This document shows positions 12,509 to 22,423 of a DNA stretch of 64,000 bases, one piece after another; position 1 is the stretch's first letter, and each line of letters begins with the position of its first letter. Origin of the DNA: Neostapfia colusana (Eukaryota; Streptophyta; Magnoliopsida; Poales; Poaceae); assembly GCA_030760725.1 (NCBI GenBank), contig JASWHV010000004.1:53473136-53537135 (forward strand). Direction: 5' to 3'. The notes beneath the pieces are model-generated. The model made no database searches. It worked only from the letters and a program-made list of their open reading frames with translations, and was not told the origin of the DNA. Position numbers and translations under genes: made by a program.

Positions 12509-15500
12509 ATGGTGCGTACTCATTCTCCGAGTAGGGCTGAAGGTTCTTGCCGAGACGGCGATTACTCAACTCCACCACGGGCACCGCCATCAACAGTATG
12601 GGCGGATGTCATGGCTCAGATGGTCGAGTCAAGTCAAGAGAACACAAGACTACTCCAAGCCTTGGTACAACAGGGCTTACTCCAATGCACACCAAAGGTC
12701 GTTCTACCTCGGAACGTCCATTTGGACTTCTTGGCGACACAACCACCAATTTTCACGGAAGCCAATGAACCAGTGGAAGCTGATCAGTGGCTTAGGGTTA
12801 TGGAGTCCAAGTTTAGAGTGTTCGTGTTTGATGAATATCAGAATACGTTATTTGCAGCTCAACAGCTCCATGGAGCCGCCGGAAATTGGTGGTTCGCTTA
12901 TCTCGACACCATTCCGGAGGGCCATCAAGTGTAATGGACGGAATTTCATGAAGCATTCCGTGCTTGTCACATTCCTATGGGTTTTATCAAGGCCCAGCAG
13001 CAGGAATTCAGGAACTTGAAGCAGGGGGACATGAGTGTCCTCGATTATGTCAAACGGTTTAACCATTTGGCACAATATGCTCCTGACTACACGACGAGCG
13101 AAGCTGCAAGGTGTGACTACTTCTTCCATGGCCTGGGTGCCGTATTAAAAGATAGGCTTGCTTTGTTCAATCAAGGCAATTACACCGAGTTTATCAGTGC
13201 TGCCCTGCTGCAAGAACAAGCGACACTTGAGTGTCAAGCAGAGAAGAGGGACCGGGATGATGTGCAAGAGGACACACCAGTTGTTTCTCGAAAATACCGG
13301 GTGGTATATGAGAAACCATCCAATGAACTATGGCAAGCACCAGTAAGGTCAACTCAATACAGATTTCTTGCTCAAGAATCATGTCTTGAAGCAATACCAT
13401 GGCCGCAGCAACGATTGAATTCTGGTGCATCATTGCTGCAGCCAAGTACATCAACTTCACAACCACAAGTCAATGAAGAACCGAGGAAACATCTGTGTTC
13501 TTATTGCCACCGTTCTGGGCATTTTAGGCAAGAATGCCGGGAAAAGTTGTTGAACACCCGACAGCCATCATCATCAGGTGGTATGCCGCCACCTGCTCAA
13601 GTCAGTATAACAGCATTGCAATCCGGGTGCGTGCAACATCTTGCTATTGAGGATGTCCCGGAGGGAGCACCGGTGTTAGCGGGCATGTTCACTCTCAAAG
13701 GCGTGCCCGTGCTCATACGTTTTGATTCCGGTGCAACCCACAATTTTATCAGCAAATCATGCATGGATCAGCACCAATTATCCACCAATACTCCAACAAC
13801 GAGTTATCTTATACGTTCACTGGGAGGAAATATCTCTGCTAATCAGATTGTGTCCTGAGCAGCTTTGTGTTTGGGAGGAAAAATATACCCAACATCGCTG
13901 ATTATGTTGGATAGGCAGAAGATAGATATAATATTGGGTATGTTTTGGTTAAATCATCACGGTGCCGTTTTCAATATCGGTAACCGGACTGTCCGGATTG
14001 ACTCACCGATTCACAGACAGCACACGCTGTTTTTAGACAGCAAAGACCCAGATATGGTAGAGGCCTACCACACGGAAGCGCTTAAACTTGAAGATATTCC
14101 CGTGGTACGTGATTATCCCGATGTGTTTCCCGATGACTTACCGGGCGTGCCGCCCGAATGGGACGTCGAGTTCAAGATTGAACTGGCTCCGGGAACAACA
14201 CCTATCTCACGAAGGCCTTACAAGATGGCACCTAATGAGCTAGCGGAGTTGAAGGAGCAACTAAATGAACTCATGAGCAAGGGTTTCATACGACCAAGTT
14301 CTTCATCTTGGGGTTGCTCTGCGCTGTTCGTTAAGAAGAAGGAAGAAACACTGAGGTTGTGTGTTGATTATCGTCCTCTAAATGCTGTCACGATAAAGAA
14401 CAAGTATCCTTTGCCCCGCATCGATATCTTGTACGATCAACTTGTGGGGGCAAAGGTATTTTTGAAGATGGATCATCGGTCTGGATATCATCAAATCAAA
14501 ATCCGACCGGAGGACATACCAAAGACAGCTTTCTCGACGAGATACGGACTCTATGAGTACCTCGTCATGTCATTTGGGTTAACCAACGCTCCGGCACATT
14601 TCATGTATTTGATGAATTCTGTGTTCATGCCGGAGTTAGATTAGTTTGTCGTGGTATTCATCGACGACATATTGGTTTACTCCAACTCTGAAGAAGAGCA
14701 CGCTGAACATTTCCGCACCGTGCTACAACGGCTGAGGGAGCACAAGTTATATGCCAAGTTCAGCAAGTGCGAGTTCTGGATTAATCAAGTACCTTTCCTA
14801 AGCCATATTATTTCAGCAGAGGGTATTGCCGTGAACCCCAGCAAAATTGAACAAGTGCTGAAGTGGGAATCTCCCAAATCAGTCCACAAGTTCCGAAGTT
14901 TCCTAGGTTTAGCGGGGTATTATCGGAGGTTCATTCCGAGCTTCTCAAAGATTGCTAAACCAATGATGGAGCTGCTGAAGAAGGGCACTAAATACATGTG
15001 GAATGCAGCATGTGAAGCCGCATTCACAACATTGGTAAAACATCTCACAATAGCTCCAGTTCTTGCTCATCCGGACAAGACAAAGTCATTTGATGTATAT
15101 TGTGATGCATCCGGCATCAGTCTCGGCTGTGTTCTGATGCAAGAAGGGCGTGTAGTCGCCTATGGGTCTCGTCAACTGCGAAACGAGCAGCATTATCCAA
15201 CTCACAATCTCGAGCTTGCTGCTGTGGTGTTGGCGTTAAAGATGTGGAGGCATTATCTACTTGGTAATCTTGTTCACCTCTACACCGACCATAAAAGCTT
15301 GAAGTATATCTTCACGCAGAAGGAGCTGCATATGAGACAACGGAGGTGGTTGGAGCTCATCAAATATTATGAAATTGAGACCCACTACCATCCGGGAAAA
15401 GCAAATGTGGTTGCCGACGCGCTTAGTCGGAAAGCCCACGCTCACAACTATGCGGTTGCTGAGTTGGAAGAGGAAGAACCAAGTCTCCGTGTCATTCCAT

Positions 15501-16972
15501 ATGGTGCACTTTATAATCTCGCGCTCGTTCCAACGATCTGTGAAGATATTGTTGAGGCTCAAGGAAGAGACCGGTGTATGTCTCACATACGGAGAAGACT
15601 AGACAACGGAGGAGTGAAATGTTTCCGGAAGGACGAGAACGGTACGATATGGTTTAACGATCGTATAGTGGTACCGCGTAATATGAAACTCCGGAAGATC
15701 TTGGATGAAGCCCACCTGTCTAAGTTTTCCATTCATCCCGGCAGTAACAAGGTGTACCAAGATTTGAAACAGAAATTTTGGTGGACGAGGATGAAGAGGG
15801 AAATCGCTAAATACGTATCCGAGTGTGATACGTGTAGACTGGTCAAGGCTGATCACATGCGGGAAGCCGGACTGCTACAACCTCTGAAGATACCGGCATG
15901 GAAGTGGGAGGATGTGAGTATGGATTTCATCGTCGGATTACCGCTCACATCCCAGAAGCATGACTCGATATGGGTGATCGTCGACCGGTTGACAAAGTCA
16001 GCTCATTTCATACCGGTGAACACTCATTATCAAGCAAGGCAATATGCGGAGTTATACATCTCAAGAATTATATGCTCGCATGGTGTTCCGAAGACTATCA
16101 TTTCAGATCGGAGTGAGCTGTTTGTTGCTCGTTTTTGGGAGCAGCTGCACGCCTCGTTGGGCACCAAGCTGATTAGAAGCTCCGCATATCACCCTCAGAC
16201 CGATTGACAAACAGAGAGGGTGAACCATGTACTGGAAGATATGTTGACAGCGTGTGCCATCCACCATGGTAAGGACTGGGATGATCACTTATCGTTGGCG
16301 GAGTTTTCATACAACAACGGGTATCAAGAGAGTATTAAAATGGCACCGTATGAAGCTCTCTATGGCCGGAAGTGTCACACACTGCTGAATTGGTGTGAGT
16401 CCGGCGAAAGAGTTCTGTTTGGGGTTGATTTTGTCAACGAAGCCGAAGACCGAGTTCGGGTGATACAAGAAAATTTGAAGGCTACACAATCCCGACAGAA
16501 GAGCTACGCTGATCGAAGGTGTAGGCCGTTGCACTTTGACGTTGGATAACACGTGTATCTTCGTGTATCTCCGATGAACGGAATTCACCGGTTAGGTGTG
16601 AAGGGGAAACTCGCTCCCCGCTTTATAGGTCCTTTTGCTATCACAGAGAAGTGCGGACCCGTAGCCTACCGGCCTGAACTACCGGCAAGTCTTGCGGGTG
16701 TCCATGATGTGTTTCATGTGTCACAGCTGCGGAAGTGCCTCAAATTCACCGCTGCTGTCCGCACCAAAGAAATCGACGAGTTGAAACTGGACCTTACCTA
16801 CACCGAGCGACTGGTTCAGATTTTGGATGAAAATACCCGGGTAACCCGGAACCGGACGATCAGATTTTACAAGGTGTTGTGGAATAATCATAACGCGGAA
16901 GAGGCGATGTGGGAATGTGAAGATTACCTCCACAGCAACTATCCGGAACTTTTAGCTTTGTACAGTTTGTAA
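12509..16972 (+). pseudogene. gag-pol: Element B gag-pol, one frame with five stop codons
   Basis: Codes for capsid and replication enzymes in a single reading frame of about 1488 codons, as is typical for this chromovirus group. Order: gag (NWWFAYL...HIPMGF region near 12880-13000), CCHC zinc knuckle (CSYCHRSGHFRQEC, about 13498-13540), protease DSGA (about 13725), RT with FIDD (about 14660-14671), RNase H (YCDAS near 15100, YTDHKSLKY near 15280), integrase HHCC finger, D,D,E core (SDRSE near 16106 and QTERV near 16209), GPF region and chromodomain (to 16940). Start: ATG 12509, right after TTTGCAGT. In-frame stops lie at 12932, 13856, 14642, 16205 and 16547; I found no frameshift. The copy is dead by point mutation only. 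Confidence 0.92.
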
Positions 16973-17020
16973 TTACCTCTCCTGTCTCGTTCTTCTTTTG
17001 TAATCTCGGGATGGGATTCT

Positions 17021-17036
17021 TTTAAGGGGGGAGGAA
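17021..17036 (+). promoter_or_regulatory. Polypurine tract of element B
   Basis: TTTAAGGGGGGAGGAA precedes the 3' LTR, the same arrangement as element A at 3277-3292. The LTR start reads TCTAAAAG, so the usual TG has probably mutated to TC. Confidence 0.8.
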
Positions 17037-17721
17037 TCTAAAAGTCCCAAAAATGTATATGAATAAAAACTGAGTTTTGAATTCATATGTGTGGCAAAAA
17101 TCATAAAAAAGGGGACTTTCTAAAAATTTTCTTCATGCAAAGTGATACATGGATGATCATCCAAAATGAGGCTCACATTTTTATTTAAAGGTGTTGAACC
17201 AATAAAGATTTAAATACCTCTGTGCATGAAAGTTTAAAAATTTGATTCCAAATTCAAAGATGACACCAAATGGGTGGCCAAAACTTTGAATAACCATGCA
17301 GCCATATAGTTTGGAAATTGTGGAAAATGTTTGATGACAAACTTATCGTTGAAGGATGGGCTCAAAAAGGCATATTTGGAAGCATTTTCAACTTCCAACC
17401 AAATTCAAATTTGCTATGCAAATTCAAACTGAAATTGGCGAATTCAAATTCTAGCCCACCTTTCAAACTCAGAATTTGGGAATTTGGGAGGATTAACTTG
17501 AGGAGATCTTTTTGACAGGAGAGCAGTAGAGGACCCACATGTCATTGTGATACAAAGGGTGACTTGCACCTAAAGCGAACAATTGACTGTGCTCTGTTTT
17601 TCTCAAACTGACTGAGAGTCATCATGTGCCGCTGAGAGAACGGTGCCGCCACCTCCTGCTCCCTCTCCCACGCGCTGGCGATCGAGTGAAGGCCCCCCCT
17701 CGTGCCCGCGGCGTGATCTAC
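17037..17721 (+). repeat. 3' LTR of element B, piece 1
   Basis: From the polypurine tract to the insertion point of element C. AT-rich U3-like sequence turning GC-rich near 17600. The last five bases TCTAC are one copy of C's target duplication. No gene seen. Confidence 0.8.
17717..17721. repeat. Target site duplication of element C, left copy (TCTAC)
   Basis: TCTAC precedes C's first base and recurs at 30335-30339 right after its last base. A 5-bp duplication is the signature of LTR retrotransposon integration. Confidence 0.9.
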
Positions 17722-18108
17722 TGTAACACCCCAAAATCCTGTCAAGAGGGGAATTTAAAAATTTTTGGACGTGTTGCATGTATTGCAAAAATTTAAATTC
17801 AAACTGGAATTCAATTTAAACTCAAAACAGAAAAGAAAAAGGAAAAAGAAAAAGGAAAACAGAAAAAAACCGGCTAGTGGGCCGAAACCCACCAGCCGGC
17901 CCACCCTGCCCCCGCGCCAGCACGCAGCCGCGCGCCCGCGCTCCCTCTCGCAGACAGGTGGGACCCACCTGTCATCCCTAACCCCCGATCGTCCGAAACC
18001 CGGACTTTCCCCCGCGCGCGCGCGATCGCAGCCGACCGGATTTCCGGCCAAATTCTGGTTCCGGAGGACTCCAACTCGATCTAAACAAACCCGCCGCCCT
18101 CCCCCGTC

Positions 18109-18116
18109 TATAAAAA
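18109..18116 (+). promoter_or_regulatory. TATA box of LTR C
   Basis: TATAAAAA in a GC-rich setting about 390 bp into the LTR; transcription would start about 30 bp downstream. The same box is present in the 3' LTR near 27284. Confidence 0.7.
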
Positions 18117-18385
18117 CCCCGGCCTCGTCCCGTTTTTCCCACGCGATCCGCCGTTTTTACTCCGGTGAGAAACCGAGCCCCTCCGACGAATTCTGCCCGA
18201 TCTACGCTCAGGAATTCCGATCTAACTCGCTGGTCTTGATCCACCGCCTCCGGGGAACCTCGCAGGTGCAGAAAACTCGGTGGTTTGCGGTTCAAACACA
18301 GCGCCGACAAGCCTCGCCGTGAATTCACCTCGGACCTCATCGCCGACCGCCTTCCAGGACCTCCAAGCCCAAGAAAACCCCCGAG

Positions 18386-20909
18386 GTGAGATCCCCGACC
18401 TCCCCTCTACCGATCTATGCCGTAAAATCACAGTTCTAGAAAGAATTGACGAAGATCCGAAACTCTCCGGCGAGATCGCCGCCTCCCGCCGCCGTGCGCC
18501 GCCGAGCAGCGCCGCCCGCGCTCGATCAGAGTGATGTGGCCGCTTGTGCGCCGTTTATTTTAAATCGCACGGTAGAGTTTAAATCCCCGCGTACCGGTTC
18601 GACGTTATAATCTCAGCCGTCTGTTTTAAATCGGACGGTCCACGTCAGCCCCGCGTTATAAAGACTGGAATTCTTACGTGCTACCCGCTGGGGTTCTCGG
18701 AAAATAAGAGCTAGCCCCGGAAACTTCTGATCTAGCCCCTGGAACTTCAGAAAATCATGTAAATTCATTTAAAAATCAGTTTTAGCCCCTGGACTTAATA
18801 AAAATAGGAAAAACCCCTCTGTTATGAGTAGCTAGACCCCTGAAAATTCTTAAACTAATATTATAGATCCTGTAGTGGGGTGAGTTTACCTTTTTAACCC
18901 TATTTGATATTAAATTTAGGAAATTGAATATGTGGTTAGTATTTAAAATTTAAAAGGTGGGACAAACATATTGTCAAATTCAAATTAAAAAATTTCCCAG
19001 TACTTAGAAAACCTTGAAGTGAGATAAAAATAGATTTTTGGCTGAAATGAATCTGTTTAATTGATTATTCACATTTATTAGTTAGTGGGACACATTTTTA
19101 AGTAGAGAATAATTCTGAAAATTAGTAAAATAAATGTAAAATAGTTTACATCAGAGGAAAAGATCAAAAATATATTATTAACTATTTTGGATCAGAACCT
19201 ATTCTGTTTAGATGATGTGTCTTACTATTTTCATAATAAAGTACACATTTAGGCATATGAAGTAAATTTGAAAATATAGCAAGCTAGGTATAAATAATTA
19301 GAAAATGATAAATGAAGATTCCAAAATCCAAAGAATTCAGTTTAGGGTTGGTAGAAGTTCTGAAGACACATATGGAGTAGGAAAATACCTTTCATGCATA
19401 CTTGGTAGCTAAAAGGTGTAGTAATTGAATATAAGGAATTTATTTAAATTGGAAACTCATATATATAGTATGCAAGTATAAATGTGAATACAAAAGTAGG
19501 AATCATATACACATGATTAAAAGTGCATGTAAGCCAAAGATCAACACACATAGAGTAACCACAACACATAGAATTTGTGAATGACTTTTATACATGTGAA
19601 TGTGTGGTTTGTATGAAGTGGAAGTGTGAATTATGTCTTATGGATTGTTGTTTTTCTTTTGCTATGTGTGATGGTATGATGTAGAACCTGCTCCAGAGCA
19701 AGTTCTTCCTTTCCAAGATCAGGACTACCCATTCCAAGAGCAGCAGGAAGGAGGCAAGTGTCCTTGACCACTTTGATCCTATGCTAGGATGTGTAGATAG
19801 AATTATTTGCATTGTCAATTGAAATATGAACCCCATGCTAGGAAGTTTCCCTAGAATTGCATTACCTTGTTTTCCTTGTAGCTTGGGTTGGGATTTGCTT
19901 TATTATGTCATTCATTCATATTGTTTATGCTTAGCCATGCTTAGAATGGGATAAGTGAGATGTGATATCATCAACTTGTGGACCTTATTCTTGAATGAGA
20001 TATTATGAGTTATGTAGAGGTAGGGATCAAGGCAAGTTGGATGTTTTGGTTGGTGCTGGGTGCACGAGACTCAGGTTTGTGTTTAGTACTTGCCTGGATC
20101 CTAAGGACCGGTTCATGGAGCATGTAACCTGGCTTTACCGTGCCAACCACATGCTGAGATGGGGCAGCTTGGCCAATTAACTAGGTGTATCCCCGGCGTA
20201 GTATGGGTGTGTTGGATGGTGCGGGGAGTAGGTGTCAGCTGAACTACCTTATAAACCGCAAGGCTCAAGAGGGGGCCACTGCAGCGGGGTTGGAGCCTCT
20301 TGTATGCTGTTAGGGGTGAAACCTCAGTGGGCCCACGCTCGTCGGGAATCCCTTTGTAAAGGCTTCGTAGTGATCTCCTGGCTACACACCTGGGAAGTGT
20401 GAATGTGGTTCGTAGCCACTGGCATAATGGAGGTTCTTTTAGTCCACCCGGTAACGGGGGATGAAATCACTACATGTGGGTAAAGTGGTGCAAACTCTGC
20501 AGAGTCAAAACTGTCATGACAGCCGTGCTCACGGTCAAGAGCGGCTTGGACTTATTCATGATTAGGGTATGATGACCTTGGAGGTTGTGAATGTTAAGCG
20601 GGGAGCTTAACATTGGAAATGATGTTATGGTTATTTGATTATGATGATGGGATGGTAAATTGGGACCATTTCACCAGTGTAGTAATGTAGGTGCTTAATA
20701 AGCTAAGGTGATAGGTAATTAATTGCGTAGTGCTTTAACCATGAGTTCAATCTCTCCTTGTTCTAGCCATGCATGACATAATTTTCCCACACTTGCTGAG
20801 TACCATCGGTACTCAACCTTGCATATTTGTTGGTTTATATTGCTGCTCAGGTCAAGATAATGAGGTGGTGTATAATGATCAAGATTTTGGACCCGAAGAA
20901 GGTTTCTAG
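18386..20909 (+). CDS. Split acidic mini-ORF inside 5' LTR C (introns plus exons 2 and 3)
   Basis: Inferred model. Exon 1 ends at 18385 (CCGAG|GTGAGA). Exon 2 is 19685-19753 after GATGTAG and reads PAPEQVLPFQDQDYPFQEQ, Gln/acidic-rich. Donor AG|GCAAGT (GC type) at 19754. Exon 3 is 20851-20909 after TGCTCAG, reading QDNEVVYNDQDFGPEEGF, then TAG. Exon junction codons are split after base 1 both times, as in A, D and E. Upstream of 18385 the frame is open back to about 18223, but has no ATG. A polyadenylation-like signal follows at 21056. The exons are identical in the 3' LTR copy. No known domain. Confidence 0.45.
20511..20534 (+). other. LTR C palindrome plus CCGTGCTCACGG hairpin (5' LTR)
   Basis: CTGTCATGACAG is a perfect 12-bp palindrome, next to CCGTGCTCACGG (CCGTG/CACGG stem). 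A further palindrome CTCTGCAGAG lies just upstream (20495-20504). In LTRs D and E the large palindrome is CTATCATGATAG: two compensating changes. Confidence 0.6.
20797..20815 (+). other. Hairpin before the 3' splice site, LTR C
   Basis: TGAGTAC-CATCG-GTACTCA, a perfect 7-bp stem with a 5-nt loop, 35 bases upstream of the exon 3 acceptor. Confidence 0.55.
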
Positions 20910-21124
20910 GTTCATGGAGTCCCCTGGGCAACGCCTGTGACGGAGCCCACGAGAATAATTATTCCGCTGCTAGTTTATTTACTTGTGATGAACTTATTAT
21001 TGTCCCTCGAGACATTTGCTATGTAAGACTTATTTATATTCGACACCTAGCTTGTAATAAATGATGCTTCACTATTTATCATCACATGTATGAGAAAATG
21101 ATCCTGGCATACATGTGACAGAAG

Positions 21125-21137
21125 TGGTATCAGAGCC
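21125..21137 (+). promoter_or_regulatory. Primer binding site of element C
   Basis: TGGTATCAGAGCC, four bases after the 5' LTR end; complementary to initiator-Met tRNA. Confidence 0.92.
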
Positions 21138-21338
21138 AAGGTTGCCCGTAGGAACGTGGACCTAGTTAGAAATGGACATATTTAAGGGCCCTATTTTCTT
21201 AAAAACTATTTTACAAGGTGTGTGTTGAAAAGTGTTATTTAATGGAGTCACTTTCTTCATCTTACCCCAACTTTCATTCAAAATAGGATTTTTGTTTAAA
21301 AGTTTATCTAACCTAAGTTTAAATGCTTTCTGTTTTAG

Positions 21339-22109
21339 ATGGTTCGCATGATTCGCACCGCTCGCAAATCCACAAGAGCTAGAGTTCCCGTAGTTGCCCT
21401 TGCCCAAAGAGAGGAGAGCCGTCCGGTGACGTACCTTTCCTACGGATTGGCAGTAGGAGGCTTGTTACGCTGTCTTCGACGTATGCTCCAAGCCGCCGGC
21501 AATACGGGCAAGCTAATCATACACTATAGCTCCACCAGGACCATCCGTGAGAAGAGGGAAGAATGGAGTTCAGAGATGAGGATTATCCATGAAAATCAGC
21601 TGCTCAAGATCCACCGCTCTCCAGCTTGTCGAGCGACATAGGTCGATGCCGAGAAGGATGTCACCTGGGAGGCCATCACCTGCCAGAGTCACATCTATCG
21701 TCGCCACCTGGACAGGACTGAGTACATGTATGTCCTCCAGCGTGAAAGTGGTACCACGGAGTACAAGTACCCACCAGTGCAGCAAGGGACTTCCCATGAG
21801 CACATGGACTTGTGCTTGGAGGATGCTGCTATGCTCAGCACTCGACTGCAGGAGTGTCAGCAAGAGCTTCAGGATGTTCGGGACACCCTGAAGGAAACGG
21901 AGGCGTTGCTGCGAGCCTGCTTGAGGGTGAGAGAAAGAGGAGATGGGAATGAACTATGTGTCACTGTGAATGATACATGGACTCCTGACTCCCCAGATCG
22001 TCGGGCGATCAGGCGTCGTCGCACTTCTCCACCAGCAGCCTCCCCACCCAAAGCAGAGTTAGAAGGCAGTCGCAATGATGAGGAAGACCCCGAGGAGCCA
22101 GCCCAGTGA
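21339..22109 (+). pseudogene. Extra ORF upstream of gag in element C, one stop
   Basis: A single frame of 256 codons from ATG 21339, directly after TCTGTTTTAG, to TGA/TAA at 22109, broken by one TAG at 21639-21641. The N-terminus is basic (MVRMIRTARKSTRARVP). The C-terminal half has a coiled-coil-like stretch (STRLQECQQELQDVRDTL) followed by TWTPDSPDRRAIRRRRTSPP and an acidic tail. Element D has a related ORF in the same place that shares the coiled-coil then TWT-x-DSP order. I do not recognise the family. Position between primer site and gag, and the splice-acceptor-like sequence before the ATG, suggest expression from a spliced RNA. It is not part of the usual gag-pol set. Confidence 0.65.
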
Positions 22110-22423
22110 ATACGAGTAGTGTAGAGTCCTTCCCTTAGTTTAGCAGGATGTCGAGTAGTCGAGTCGTTATCTTAGTTAATGGTGTGTTAATGATTGGTGT
22201 GTGACGTGAGTTGTGGAAGCCATGAGCAATTGTCCACAGCCTCGTCTTCAGATTGTTTTGCTTTGGTGTGTGAACCCACATGAAATAATATTGCATTTAT
22301 TTTTGTGTGAGATATGAACCCTCCGAAGAGTATAACAAAGCCTCAACACTATAAAGTACAAACAAGTGAAAGTAGTAAGGTAATAAGTAATGCTTTAAAT
22401 TAACATTTGGTTGATCATGCTAG
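22110..22423 (+). other. Spacer between extra ORF and gag, element C
   Basis: About 310 bp with no ORF; it ends CATGCTAG immediately before the gag ATG, a splice-acceptor-like end. Confidence 0.5.

Larger units (their letters stand above)
17722..21120 (+). repeat. 5' LTR of element C (3399 bp)
   Basis: Starts TGTAACACCCC and ends CATGTGACA. A TATA box lies at 18109-18116. Compared with the 3' LTR it lacks 37 bp near its end; the deletion lies between two TGTGA repeats. A polyadenylation-like AATAAATG is at 21056-21063. If TATA and poly(A) signals are used, the R region is close to 2.9 kb. GC-rich leader at 17880-18540, AT-rich 18780-19680. Confidence 0.93.

Noticed and set aside
12932..16549. 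Programmed stop read-through in gag-pol of B
   Set aside because: Five stops in unrelated domains, including catalytic integrase; plain decay is simpler.
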